A stretch of DNA of 64,000 nt from DAIPJH01 sp036770365 (lineage in GTDB: Bacteria; Pseudomonadota; Alphaproteobacteria; Rickettsiales; UBA998), in NCBI GenBank assembly GCA_036770365.1, contig DAIPJH010000003.1, positions 62,001 to 126,000 on the forward strand, written 5' to 3'. Shown here in pieces: positions 8,779 through 17,664 of this stretch. Position numbers and translations under genes: made by a program. How positions within the stretch are numbered: position 1 is the stretch's first letter; the number at the start of each line of letters is the position of its first letter. The notes beneath the pieces are model-generated. The model saw only the letters and a program-made list of their open reading frames with translations. It was not told the origin of the DNA and made no database searches.

Positions 8779-8858
8779 GTTATAATATAATTTAGCTTTC
8801 AACATTCCCCTTGCTACCAGCCTTCGCTGGAACGACACGCATCAAAGTTAGACTCAAT

Positions 8859-9896
8859 ATGAAATTTCTCGACGAAGCAAAAATCTTTGTTAAAAGTGGC
8901 AATGGCGGCGCAGGCTGCGTGAGTTTTCGTCGTGAAGCCAACATGCCTTTTGGTGGCCCTGACGGCGGCAATGGCGGACGCGGTGGACATATTATCGTCC
9001 GCGTCGAAAGTGGTCTCAATACATTGATTGATTACCGATTCCAACAGCATTTCAAGGCCAAAACAGGTACACATGGCATGGGCAGCCAACGCCACGGTGC
9101 AAAAGGTGACGATGTCATCATGAAAGTACCTATCGGCACAGAAATTATTGATGATGAGACAGATGAGGTCATTGCGGATTTAACTGAGGTCGGACAAGAA
9201 TTTATCCTAGCTCGCGGTGGCGAAGGTGGACTCGGCAATATCCATTTCAAAAGTTCCACTAACCAAGCCCCCCGCCAAAACACCCCCGGCGAACCAGGAA
9301 TTGAACGTTGGGTCTGGCTCAAGCTCAAGCTTTTTTGCGATGTCGGATTGCTTGGCAAACCCAATGCGGGAAAATCCACTTTTCTTGCCGCCACCTCGCG
9401 TGCGCGTCCCAAAATCGCAGACTATCCCTTCACCACCTTGCACCCACAACTTGGTGTGGTGTATGTGGATGAAAAAGAATTTGTCCTCGCGGATATTCCA
9501 GGGTTAATTGAAGGTGCAAGCGACGGCATCGGTCTTGGTATTCGCTTCCTCAAACATGTGGAACGCTGCCGTATTTTGCTGCATTTAATTGATGGTACAG
9601 AAGAAGATGTAGTAGAGAATTATCATATCATCCGTGAAGAACTCGAAGCCTATAGTGATATTCTCGCAGAAAAGCGTGAGATCATTGCGCTTAACAAGAT
9701 TGATGCGCTCAGTGACGAAGAAATCGCGGAGAAGGTTGCTGCGCTCGAAGAAGCCTCAGGGCAACAAGTAGTCGCCATTTCTGCCGCAGCGCAAATCAAC
9801 ATCACCCCCTTACTACGCACATTGATTAAAGGTGTAGAACAGGATAAAAAGCGTGAAGCAGGTGAAATAACAGATGAGGATGAGGATGACGACTAG
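8859..9896 (+). CDS. obgE: GTPase ObgE/CgtA
   Basis: Obg is a ribosome-associated GTPase involved in 50S assembly and growth control. The Gly-rich Obg fold covers about residues 1-158 (repeated G-G-x-G-G). The G domain follows, with G1 in L-G-K-P-N-A-G-K-S, G3 in D-I-P-G-L-I-E-G-A, and N-K-I-D as G4. The C-terminus is short and acidic. The start is set at M-K-F-L-D-E-A-K (8859), where homologues begin; the frame is open further upstream but that segment contains the hairpin CCAGC-CTTC-GCTGG at 8817-8830. No strong ribosome-binding site is visible. proB overlaps its end. Confidence 0.95.
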   Translation: MKFLDEAKIFVKSGNGGAGCVSFRREANMPFGGPDGGNGGRGGHIIVRVESGLNTLIDYRFQQHFKAKTGTHGMGSQRHGAKGDDVIMKVPIGTEIIDDETDEVIADLTEVGQEFILARGGEGGLGNIHFKSSTNQAPRQNTPGEPGIERWVWLKLKLFCDVGLLGKPNAGKSTFLAATSRARPKIADYPFTTLHPQLGVVYVDEKEFVLADIPGLIEGASDGIGLGIRFLKHVERCRILLHLIDGTEEDVVENYHIIREELEAYSDILAEKREIIALNKIDALSDEEIAEKVAALEEASGQQVVAISAAAQINITPLLRTLIKGVEQDKKREAGEITDEDEDDD

Positions 9897-11001
9897 GCTC
9901 GATACGGCGCAACGCATCGTCATCAAAGTAGGCTCTGCTCTTGTTGTCAGTGGCGACACACATGAAATACATCATGCATGGATGGCATCTTTAGCCGAAG
10001 ACATTGCACTGCTACGCGCCCAAGGCAAAGAAGTGATTTTGGTGACCTCTGGCGCGGTAGCACTTGGTCGCACAGCACTCGGACTCACCCATAAAAAACT
10101 CAAAATTGAAGAAAAACAAGCCGCAGCAGCATGCGGTCAAATCCGCCTTATGGACGCATGGGATCGCGTCATGGCGGCACATAATATCAATGTTGCACAG
10201 CTCCTCCTCACATTAGAGGTCAGTGAAGAACGTCGCCGTTATCTCAACGCTCGCGCAACATTGCAAACCCTACTTGCAGCAGGTGTCATGCCTATTATCA
10301 ATGAAAATGATACTATTGCGACCGAAGAACTACGCGTGGGTGATAATGACCGCTTGGCGGCAAGGGTCGCACAGATGGCAGGGGCAGATGTACTGATATT
10401 ACTCTCAGACGTCGACGGCATGTATACCGCTGATCCTTCCAAAGACAACAACGCAACCTTACTCCCTGAGATCACCGCCATCACCAACGAAATTCGCGCC
10501 ATGGCTGGCGGCTCTGCTTCTTCTGTTGGCACAGGTGGCATGCGCACCAAACTCGACGCTGCCGAGATCGCCCTCTCAGGTGGTTGCCATATGGTCATCA
10601 CACGTGGCTCACCCCTACGCCCCCTCAGCGCACTCCAAGCAGGCGCACGTGCGACATGGTTCATCGCCAGCAAGAACGCCCAGCATGCCCGCAAAGACTG
10701 GATCGCGGGATCACTCTCCCCCACAGGCACGATCACCATTGATGAGGGAGCGGTCAAGGCACTCAGCAGCGGCAAAAGCTTACTTCCCGCAGGCGTCAAA
10801 ACAGTGGAAGGGCAATTCCAACGCGGTGACGCCGTATTAATACGCGACGAAAGCGGCAAACCCATCGCCAAAGGCTTGATTGCCTATGACGCTGCCGATG
10901 CAACACGCATTCTTGGACGCAAAAGCGAAGAAATAGAAACCATCCTTGGCTTCAAAGGACGCGACGCCCTCATCCACCGTGATGATCTAGTGATGATGTG
11001 A
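9886..11001 (+). CDS. proB: Glutamate 5-kinase
   Basis: ProB phosphorylates glutamate in the first step of proline synthesis. The amino-acid-kinase domain (about residues 5-250) has V-K-V-G-S-A-L, V-T-S-G-A-V-A-L-G, N-E-N-D-T and L-L-S-D-V-D-G-M-Y. A PUA domain fills the C-terminal third. Three in-frame ATGs lie at 9874, 9880 and 9886 within the obgE 3' end. GAGG at 9876-9879 is properly spaced only for 9886, giving 371 residues. Its usual partner proA lies 4 kb downstream, separated by two reverse-strand genes. The proB stop directly abuts the stop of the convergent gene, with no terminator between. Confidence 0.93.
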   Translation: MTTRLDTAQRIVIKVGSALVVSGDTHEIHHAWMASLAEDIALLRAQGKEVILVTSGAVALGRTALGLTHKKLKIEEKQAAAACGQIRLMDAWDRVMAAHNINVAQLLLTLEVSEERRRYLNARATLQTLLAAGVMPIINENDTIATEELRVGDNDRLAARVAQMAGADVLILLSDVDGMYTADPSKDNNATLLPEITAITNEIRAMAGGSASSVGTGGMRTKLDAAEIALSGGCHMVITRGSPLRPLSALQAGARATWFIASKNAQHARKDWIAGSLSPTGTITIDEGAVKALSSGKSLLPAGVKTVEGQFQRGDAVLIRDESGKPIAKGLIAYDAADATRILGRKSEEIETILGFKGRDALIHRDDLVMM

Positions 11002-13092
11002 TTACCTTTGCCACGTCACAGGAGTAGGAACAAGTGACGTATTAAAAGTACCATCATACATCCAATTAATAGAGTAAGGATCATACACCTCTGGATTATA
11101 AGGCATTGCCCCTTGCCAATCGGAATTTCCCCAACACCACAATGTGTCATCAGACTTAATAGCACACATACGTGGAAATGTACCAAAGACTGTATTAATT
11201 GAACTCAACAATTTTTTCCAACGCCCGCCACCCCCCACCTGCGTTGGAACAGATTTATTAGCACTCGTACCATCCCCAATAAAACCATATGCATTATTCC
11301 CCCAACACCACAATGTGTCATCAGACTTAATAGCACATGTCGTAGAATTAACCATACTTACAACTTTCCACGCACCACCACCACTCACCTGTGTTGGAGC
11401 AGATTTATTAACACTCGTACCATTTCCCAACCGCCCAGCAGCATTTATCCCCCAACACCACAATGTATCATCAAACTTGATAGCACACGCCCCAGAAATT
11501 GAACTCCCAGAATCAGACATTAAAGTAACAGACTTCCACGTCCCACCACCACTCACTTGCGTAGGAGAAGTTACCCGAGTCGAAGTTGTCCCAATACCAA
11601 GCTCACCCTGCCAGTTTTTCCCCCAACACCACAGTGTATCATCAGACTTAATAGCACAAACAAAATTGCCTGGTGGAGCAATTTTAACAGACTTCCACGT
11701 TCCACCACCATTCACTTGCGTCAATACATATTTGGAAATTTGTGTGCCGTCTCCCATTTCACCATACCCATTCGTACCTACACACCACAATGTGTCATCA
11801 GACCTAATAGCACACATTACTCTATCGATACTTACTGACTTCCATGCACCTCCTACACTCACCTGCGTTGGTACAGATCTATTGACTATTGTGCCATCGC
11901 CTAAATTACCACCGTTACTCCCCCAACACCACAATGTATCATCAGACTTAATGGCACAAACCGCCAAAGATTGACTTGATACGTTAACAGATTTCCATGT
12001 TCCGCCACCACTTACCTGTGTTGGCACAGCTTTAGTAACACTTGTACCGTCCCCAATCTGACCATAACTATTTTTACCCCAACACCAAAGTGTGTCATCG
12101 GACTTAATAGCACACACTAATGTGGGGCTATGACTAACTAATTTCCACTGTACAGCACCACTCACTGGTGACGTATAATACTTTGTTTGGTACGAACCAT
12201 CACCAAGTTCACCATTTGTGCTTTCACCCCAACACCACAACGTACTATCAGTTTTCTGAGTACACGAAGTTGCACTACCAACAAATAAATCTTTCACCTT
12301 TGGCAACAAAATACCACTTTCAACAGGAACATCCACGCTCTGTGCATACCACAACACATAATCATCATATGCACTCGCAGCAGTCACACTCGAAGACGCC
12401 TTATCATCCACAAAGGTCGCATCATCATCACAATTCTCACTGTCTTTTACGGTGCTGCCGCAGGCATTGCGTGTGGCAGAGTCCAAAGGATACGCGCCGT
12501 TTCCATCTTCACCATGGCTTATTAACACAAAAATTGGTTTTCCCATCGTGGGTGATTGTGTCAGGCTATTACCCGCCGCATCGGTCACTGTCAACGAACC
12601 TGACCCGACTGTAGAACTCACGGTATGGGTGATATCAATCGCATAAGTTACCTTATTATCCCAACTATCCATCGCCACAGACTGATTAATGCCAAGGTCT
12701 TTAAAAGGAACCATCCCAATTGCGGCATTCCCACTTCTAGTAATACCAGTAATGGTCGTTATGGCACAGCTTGCCGCTTCCACACCATAGGTCGTAGAAG
12801 ATACCACATCATTTTCACGTGCGGGGCATGGGTATCGTCCATGTTTATCTTTAAAATAATGCAACGCATCGCGGATCGCCGCAAGCTGGGTCTTAGTAGA
12901 GGTCACATCACCCGCTTTCAAAATGGTCTGCCCTGCCGACATCGAAAGACCACCCACCATACCAACCACCACGAGTACCACCGCAACTTCAGCTAGCGAA
13001 AACCCTGCCGCCTTCGCAGTGTTCGCACGCCCACGCATCAGCACGCAAGACCATAGCAACTGAAGAAAAGAGCCTAACTTTTGACCTGACAT
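11002..13092 (-). CDS. Prepilin-like protein fused to RCC1-type repeat propeller (copy 1)
   Basis: This 696-residue protein starts with a prepilin-type signal: cleavage is predicted after Gly30, before F-S-L-A-E with Glu at mature position 5, followed by a hydrophobic helix. About 200 residues of pseudopilin-like sequence follow, including G-R-Y-P-C-P-A and a later V-L-I-S-H-G-E-D-G. From about residue 270 there are eight repeats of about 50 residues centred on D-D-T-L-W-C-W-G, with G-D-G-T and P-T-Q-V-S-G-G-G segments. Most repeats carry a Cys ten residues before the W-C-W Cys, suggesting a disulfide in each blade. The RCC1-like propeller assignment rests on this pattern. It is likely a pilus-linked surface adhesin, but the function is unproven. 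It is a tandem paralogue of the next gene. Confidence 0.8.
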   Translation of the reverse strand: MSGQKLGSFLQLLWSCVLMRGRANTAKAAGFSLAEVAVVLVVVGMVGGLSMSAGQTILKAGDVTSTKTQLAAIRDALHYFKDKHGRYPCPARENDVVSSTTYGVEAASCAITTITGITRSGNAAIGMVPFKDLGINQSVAMDSWDNKVTYAIDITHTVSSTVGSGSLTVTDAAGNSLTQSPTMGKPIFVLISHGEDGNGAYPLDSATRNACGSTVKDSENCDDDATFVDDKASSSVTAASAYDDYVLWYAQSVDVPVESGILLPKVKDLFVGSATSCTQKTDSTLWCWGESTNGELGDGSYQTKYYTSPVSGAVQWKLVSHSPTLVCAIKSDDTLWCWGKNSYGQIGDGTSVTKAVPTQVSGGGTWKSVNVSSQSLAVCAIKSDDTLWCWGSNGGNLGDGTIVNRSVPTQVSVGGAWKSVSIDRVMCAIRSDDTLWCVGTNGYGEMGDGTQISKYVLTQVNGGGTWKSVKIAPPGNFVCAIKSDDTLWCWGKNWQGELGIGTTSTRVTSPTQVSGGGTWKSVTLMSDSGSSISGACAIKFDDTLWCWGINAAGRLGNGTSVNKSAPTQVSGGGAWKVVSMVNSTTCAIKSDDTLWCWGNNAYGFIGDGTSANKSVPTQVGGGGRWKKLLSSINTVFGTFPRMCAIKSDDTLWCWGNSDWQGAMPYNPEVYDPYSINWMYDGTFNTSLVPTPVTWQR

Positions 13093-13199
13093 AGCACACC
13101 TATGAGATGATAAGAATGTGTCACTATAACATCACACTCATTAACAAGTGGTTAATTTAACAATGCATTGTATAATATTTCAGCATGTTATAACCAATG

Positions 13200-15089
13200 T
13201 TATGGCCATACCACAGGCGTAGGCACAAGCACATTGACCGCTGTGCCAACACCAGCCTGCCCAACATTATTATAACCCCAACACATCAATACATCGTCTG
13301 ATTTGATGCCACAAGCATACCCACCCGTCGCATATTTTGCTACCTCGACGGATTTCCACGTCCCACCACCACTCACTAAGGTAGGTACAGTTCTAGTGAT
13401 AACAGTACCATCTCCCAATTGCCCCCAATTATTGCGTCCCCAACACCACAAAGTATTGTCGGTTTTAATGCCACACGTACTGTCATAGCCTACCGATACT
13501 TTTTTCCATAAATCACCGCCAGCAACTTGCCTAAAATGTCCTGAACCATCAGAAATATCGACACCAGAACCTACTTGTCCATTTGTTGGATCTCCCCAAC
13601 ACCACAAACTATTATCGGTTTTAATACCGCAGCTATGTGTTGCACCCACCACCACATCTTTCCATGTACCGCCCAGAAAAACCTGCGTGGGTTGCCCGAC
13701 ATCAATAAGACCATATTCATCAACATAATCTTGCGATCCCGCTTGGGCATCCGTATTATAGCCCCAGCACCACAGTGTATTATCTGTCTTGATGCCACAG
13801 CTATTTTTTGCCGCCACAGAAAGCTTTATCCACGTCCCTCCCCCAACCACTTCTGTAGGAAACAAAACATTTGTACCAATATTGCCATTTCCCGATCCAG
13901 CTTGTCCTCTATCATTTGTTCCCCAACAAAAAAGCTGCCCCACACTGTTGATAAAACATTGATGTGTCAAACCAAGCCCGTAAAGATTGACGCTGTTTTG
14001 TTGCAGTATTGGGGTAAAACCACTCACGACAGATGTCCAACAATATAGATTATCATTGCTGTCCACAGCGCAGCTATTCGTTCCCGCAACCGCCACGGAT
14101 TGCCAATATAGATGCTGTGACTCTTGTACGGGAGCATTCACACCATTACCCCAACACCACAACGTATCATCAAACCTGATACCACACGCATGATCTTCTG
14201 CAACAGCCACTGTTTTCCACGTGCCGCCACCTTGAACTCCCGTCGGGGTATTCTTATTCGCCGTTGTGCCATCACCAATTTGACCATTGGTATTATCACC
14301 CCAACAAGAAAGCCTATTATCAGGCTTGATCCCACACGTCGTCGCAAAATAGTTAGAAACCATATTTACTTTTGGCAACGTGGTTGTCTCACCACCCTGC
14401 GCATACCACAACACATAGTCATCAAAATATTTCACAGAGATATTACTCTGCGTTGCAGAAGCATCCATAAATGCCCAATCATCATCACAATTCTCGCTGT
14501 CTTTTGCGCTGAGATCACACGCTTGACGAACATCCCCATCATCAGCATACGCCCCGCTGCCATCTTCACCATGACTAACAAGTGCAAAAATAACCTTCCC
14601 CATCGTAGGGGATTGCGTCAAACTATTCCCATTAACATCCACAATCATCAACGAGCCACCCCCAATAGTGGAACTGACCGTGTGATTCACATCAATCGCA
14701 TAGGTGATCTTATTACCCCAATCGTCAATAGCAATGGACTGATTCAAACCCAATGATTTATAAGGTGTCATACCAATCGCCACAAAGGCGTCTTTTACAA
14801 CGCCAGCAGTGACGGTATTCGCACAATCACTCACCTCAACCCCATACGTCGCGGACGACATCACGTCATTCTCACGCGCAGGACAAGGATAACGCCCATG
14901 CTTCTTTTTAAACAAATGCAACGCATCCCGAATCGACACTAACTGTGTTTTGGTCGCATTGATCCCACCCGCTTTCACAATCGTCTGACCTGTAGACATC
15001 GACATTCCGCCAACTAAACCCACCACCAATAAAATGACGGCAAATTCAGCAAGAGAAAAACCAGCTTGTCTTTTTGTGATAAAACGCAT
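13200..15089 (-). CDS. Prepilin-like protein fused to RCC1-type repeat propeller (copy 2)
   Basis: This 629-residue paralogue of the preceding gene has a short leader: predicted cleavage after Gly10, before F-S-L-A-E with Glu at position 5. The pseudopilin-like region shares G-R-Y-P-C-P-A-R-E-N-D-V and D-S-E-N-C-D-D-D with copy 1. Eight RCC1-like repeats follow, more diverged from one another than in copy 1: W-C-W-G is replaced by S-C-W-G, Y-C-W-T, F-C-W-G or M-C-W-G in some. The paired cysteines persist. The gene lies 107 bases upstream of copy 1 on the same strand. It faces away from proA, and a short inverted repeat (15124-15130/15134-15140) lies in the gap. It is probably exported and assembled by a type IV pilus or type II secretion-like machine. 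Confidence 0.8.
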   Translation of the reverse strand: MRFITKRQAGFSLAEFAVILLVVGLVGGMSMSTGQTIVKAGGINATKTQLVSIRDALHLFKKKHGRYPCPARENDVMSSATYGVEVSDCANTVTAGVVKDAFVAIGMTPYKSLGLNQSIAIDDWGNKITYAIDVNHTVSSTIGGGSLMIVDVNGNSLTQSPTMGKVIFALVSHGEDGSGAYADDGDVRQACDLSAKDSENCDDDWAFMDASATQSNISVKYFDDYVLWYAQGGETTTLPKVNMVSNYFATTCGIKPDNRLSCWGDNTNGQIGDGTTANKNTPTGVQGGGTWKTVAVAEDHACGIRFDDTLWCWGNGVNAPVQESQHLYWQSVAVAGTNSCAVDSNDNLYCWTSVVSGFTPILQQNSVNLYGLGLTHQCFINSVGQLFCWGTNDRGQAGSGNGNIGTNVLFPTEVVGGGTWIKLSVAAKNSCGIKTDNTLWCWGYNTDAQAGSQDYVDEYGLIDVGQPTQVFLGGTWKDVVVGATHSCGIKTDNSLWCWGDPTNGQVGSGVDISDGSGHFRQVAGGDLWKKVSVGYDSTCGIKTDNTLWCWGRNNWGQLGDGTVITRTVPTLVSGGGTWKSVEVAKYATGGYACGIKSDDVLMCWGYNNVGQAGVGTAVNVLVPTPVVWP

Positions 15090-15241
15090 GGCATGCCCAA
15101 AGAAGAAATATACGCCTATACTCTAATGGGACACCCATTAATATTTAGTTAATTTTCTATTAAAATACACGCTACACCCGCAGATTGGCTTTGATGTCAG
15201 CGTCATTTTACGCTAAACTGTCTCCTCACAGGAGAATGACC

Positions 15242-16543
15242 ATGACACAGGCAGCACTTCATATGACAACACAACATCATGAACGCTCGATCCATCACGA
15301 CATGCAGAGTGTGGGTCAACGTGCGCGCATAGCATACCGCGCACTGACTGACGCAACGCCAGAACAAAAAACCCGTGCGCTCAACGCGGCGGCTGACGCA
15401 ATGATGACACACACACCCGATATCCTCGCTGCTAATGCGCAAGACATGCAGGGTGGGCGTGATAAAGGCTTATCAGTGGCTCTACTCGACCGCTTACAAC
15501 TCACAGAAGCGCGTATTGCGTCCATCGCCCAAGGGCTTCGCACGATTGCACACTTCCCTGACCCTTTAGGGCGCATCCTAACACAATGGGATCGTCCTAA
15601 TGGTCTTAAAATTGCTCGCGTGTCCGTGCCTCTTGGTGTCATTGGCATTATCTACGAAGCACGTCCAAACGTCACCGCTGATGCGGGTGGATTATGCCTC
15701 AAATCAGGTAATGCCGCTATCTTACGCGGTGGCTCAGAAAGTTTTTACTCTTCTAAGGCCATCGTCGCATGTATGCATGAAGGACTTCGTGCAGGCGGGC
15801 TTCCTGAAGATGCTATTCAACTCGTCCCAACCACAGACCGTGCCGCGGTAGGTGAGATGTTAACTATGGTCGGATTGATTGACGTCATCGTCCCTCGTGG
15901 CGGCGTTACGCTCACTAAACGCGTTGCAGAAGAAAGCCGTATTCCTACCATTTTACACCTTGATGGTAATTGCCACACCTATATCCATGAGGCAGCGGAT
16001 GAGACGATGGCATTAGCCATTATCAAGAATGCCAAGTTGCGCCGCACAGGCATTTGTGGGGCAACTGAATCACTCGTCATTGATAAAAATATCGCGGCGG
16101 CCATGCTGCCTAAAATTGTTACTATGCTCATCCATGAAGGCTGCGAAATACGCGGAGATGCACAGGCAATGCAAACTGATGCACGCATTCTTGCTGCCAC
16201 CGAGGAAGATTTCAGTACAGAATATCTTGATAAAATCATTTCCATCAAAACGGTTTCAAATGTGATGGAAGCTGCTGACCATATCAACCATTACGGATCG
16301 CATCATACCGATGCCATCATCACCAACGATGACGCCACCGCACAACAATTCATCAAAGCGGTCGACAGCGCAATTGTCATGCACAATGCCTCGACACAAT
16401 TTGCAGATGGCGGCGAGTTTGGCATGGGTGCAGAAATTGGTATTTCTACAGGGCGGTTACACGCACGCGGCCCTGTTGGTGCGGAACAACTCACCACTTA
16501 TAAATATGTCGTAGAGGGTACAGGACAGATTCGTCCCGTATAG
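15242..16543 (+). CDS. proA: Glutamate-5-semialdehyde dehydrogenase
   Basis: ProA reduces glutamyl-5-phosphate to glutamate semialdehyde in proline synthesis. The 433-residue aldehyde-dehydrogenase-fold protein has P-L-G-V-I-G-I-I-Y-E-A-R-P-N-V for nucleotide binding and G-I-C-G-A-T-E with the catalytic Cys. It ends with the G-P-V-G-A-E-Q-L-T-T-Y-K motif. The frame is open from 15185, but AGGAG at 15230-15234 is spaced seven bases from the ATG at 15242, which fixes the start. nadD follows after nine bases. The gene has its own upstream region because the two propeller genes separate it from proB. Confidence 0.95.
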   Translation: MTQAALHMTTQHHERSIHHDMQSVGQRARIAYRALTDATPEQKTRALNAAADAMMTHTPDILAANAQDMQGGRDKGLSVALLDRLQLTEARIASIAQGLRTIAHFPDPLGRILTQWDRPNGLKIARVSVPLGVIGIIYEARPNVTADAGGLCLKSGNAAILRGGSESFYSSKAIVACMHEGLRAGGLPEDAIQLVPTTDRAAVGEMLTMVGLIDVIVPRGGVTLTKRVAEESRIPTILHLDGNCHTYIHEAADETMALAIIKNAKLRRTGICGATESLVIDKNIAAAMLPKIVTMLIHEGCEIRGDAQAMQTDARILAATEEDFSTEYLDKIISIKTVSNVMEAADHINHYGSHHTDAIITNDDATAQQFIKAVDSAIVMHNASTQFADGGEFGMGAEIGISTGRLHARGPVGAEQLTTYKYVVEGTGQIRPV

Positions 16544-16552
16544 TCCACGCCC

Positions 16553-17095
16553 ATGCCCCGCAAACAACGCATAGGTCTCCTTGGCGGATCTTTCAATCCA
16601 CCACATGAAGGACATGTCCATATCTCATTGGAAGCATTGAAACGCCTCAGGCTTAATGAAATATGGTGGCTCGTTTCTCCCGCCAATCCCCTCAAAGATC
16701 CCAAGAGCTACACTCCTTTCTCAAAACGCATGGAACAAGCGGAAACCATCACCCACGCCCATCCACGCATTCACATTAGCGACATCGAACAACACGCAAA
16801 AACAAACTATACTGTTGATACCATTGAATATCTACAAGCACATCACCCTAAAATACAGTTTATTTGGATTATGGGTGCAGACAATCTTATCACCTTTCAC
16901 CAATGGAAATCATGGCGCAAAATCATCCACCTCATACCCATCGCTGTGTTCAACCGTGCTACCTTCGCCCACCGCGCCCTACGCAGCAAAGCTGCTCTTT
17001 ATGCTCTCTGCATTTTCAAACCCATCACGTTTTTTTTCATTCGCACCCACCCTAGCTCTTCAACAGAAATTAGAAAACACTTGGAGAATTCATAG
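16553..17095 (+). CDS. nadD: Nicotinate-nucleotide adenylyltransferase
   Basis: NadD adenylates nicotinate mononucleotide to give deamido-NAD in NAD synthesis. The 180-residue protein has the nucleotidyltransferase motif G-G-S-F-N-P-P-H-E-G-H at residues 11-21 and the C-terminal S-S-S-T-E-I-R version of I-S-S-T-x-I-R. W-I-M-G-A-D-N sits mid-protein, as in the family. It begins nine bases after proA and precedes rsfS, the standard alphaproteobacterial order. Confidence 0.94.
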   Translation: MPRKQRIGLLGGSFNPPHEGHVHISLEALKRLRLNEIWWLVSPANPLKDPKSYTPFSKRMEQAETITHAHPRIHISDIEQHAKTNYTVDTIEYLQAHHPKIQFIWIMGADNLITFHQWKSWRKIIHLIPIAVFNRATFAHRALRSKAALYALCIFKPITFFFIRTHPSSSTEIRKHLENS

Positions 17096-17143
17096 AATTA
17101 GGGCATAATGCGAAAGTAGAATAATCTTTGATGGAGACTGACC

Positions 17144-17518
17144 ATTCCTACGCTACTTAAAACGCCCAATATTGAGCAACTCGTACAGTTTGTAGAAGCT
17201 GCTTTGGATGAAGATAACGCTGAAGAAATTACAGTCGTCAATCTAGCTGGTAAATCAAGTATCGCGGATTATATGGTAGTAGCTACAGGACGCTCCCAAC
17301 GTCACGTCGCCTCAATGGCGGACAAACTCATGGATAAACTCAAAGAACTTGGCATCGCTGATATTGCCATTGAAGGCAAAGACCAATGCGATTGGGTGTT
17401 GTTGGATGCAGGAGATATTATTGTCCATCTTTTCCGTCCTGGTGTGCGTGAACTCTATAATTTAGAGAAAATGTGGGCGATTGGCGCACCCAACAAACAT
17501 GAAGCGGTGATGTACTAG
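17144..17518 (+). CDS. rsfS: Ribosomal silencing factor RsfS, probable AUU start
   Basis: RsfS binds L14 and blocks joining of ribosomal subunits in stationary phase. The conserved core is clear: G-K-S-S-I-A-D-Y-M-V-V-A-T-G-R-S-Q-R-H, then C-D-W-V-L-L-D and H-L-F-R-P-G-V-R. No ATG or GTG opens this frame. Homology to the usual N-terminus (L-L-K-T-P-N-I-E-Q-L-V) runs back to an ATT at 17144, preceded after seven bases by GGAG at 17133-17136; a stop lies at 17129. A TTG at 17204 is the alternative but would remove 20 conserved residues. An ATG at 17131 is in another frame and stops after nine codons, so a sequencing indel cannot be excluded. Confidence 0.88.
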   Translation: MPTLLKTPNIEQLVQFVEAALDEDNAEEITVVNLAGKSSIADYMVVATGRSQRHVASMADKLMDKLKELGIADIAIEGKDQCDWVLLDAGDIIVHLFRPGVRELYNLEKMWAIGAPNKHEAVMY

Positions 17519-17664
17519 GGCATCCCCTCAATCAAGAAGTGGTTTTTCTACCACAAAACCATATTATAGTTCTCTGCCTTTCACAAAATACGTTCTTATT
17601 TGTTCCTAGCCACCACATCATGTAGTTTTGTATGATAATGAACGGTAGTGGCTCTGGGCTGAAC

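Noticed and set aside
11144..11974. Long forward-strand open frame inside propeller copy 1
   Set aside because: It is antisense to the repeat-rich gene and repeats its pattern; the reverse frame has the prepilin and W-C-W-G signatures. The same holds for forward frames at 12168, 12625, 13575 and 14124.
11120..12310. Regularly spaced repeats considered as a CRISPR array
   Set aside because: The repeats lie in one long reading frame and code for the W-C-W-G blades; spacers are not unique and no cas genes are nearby.
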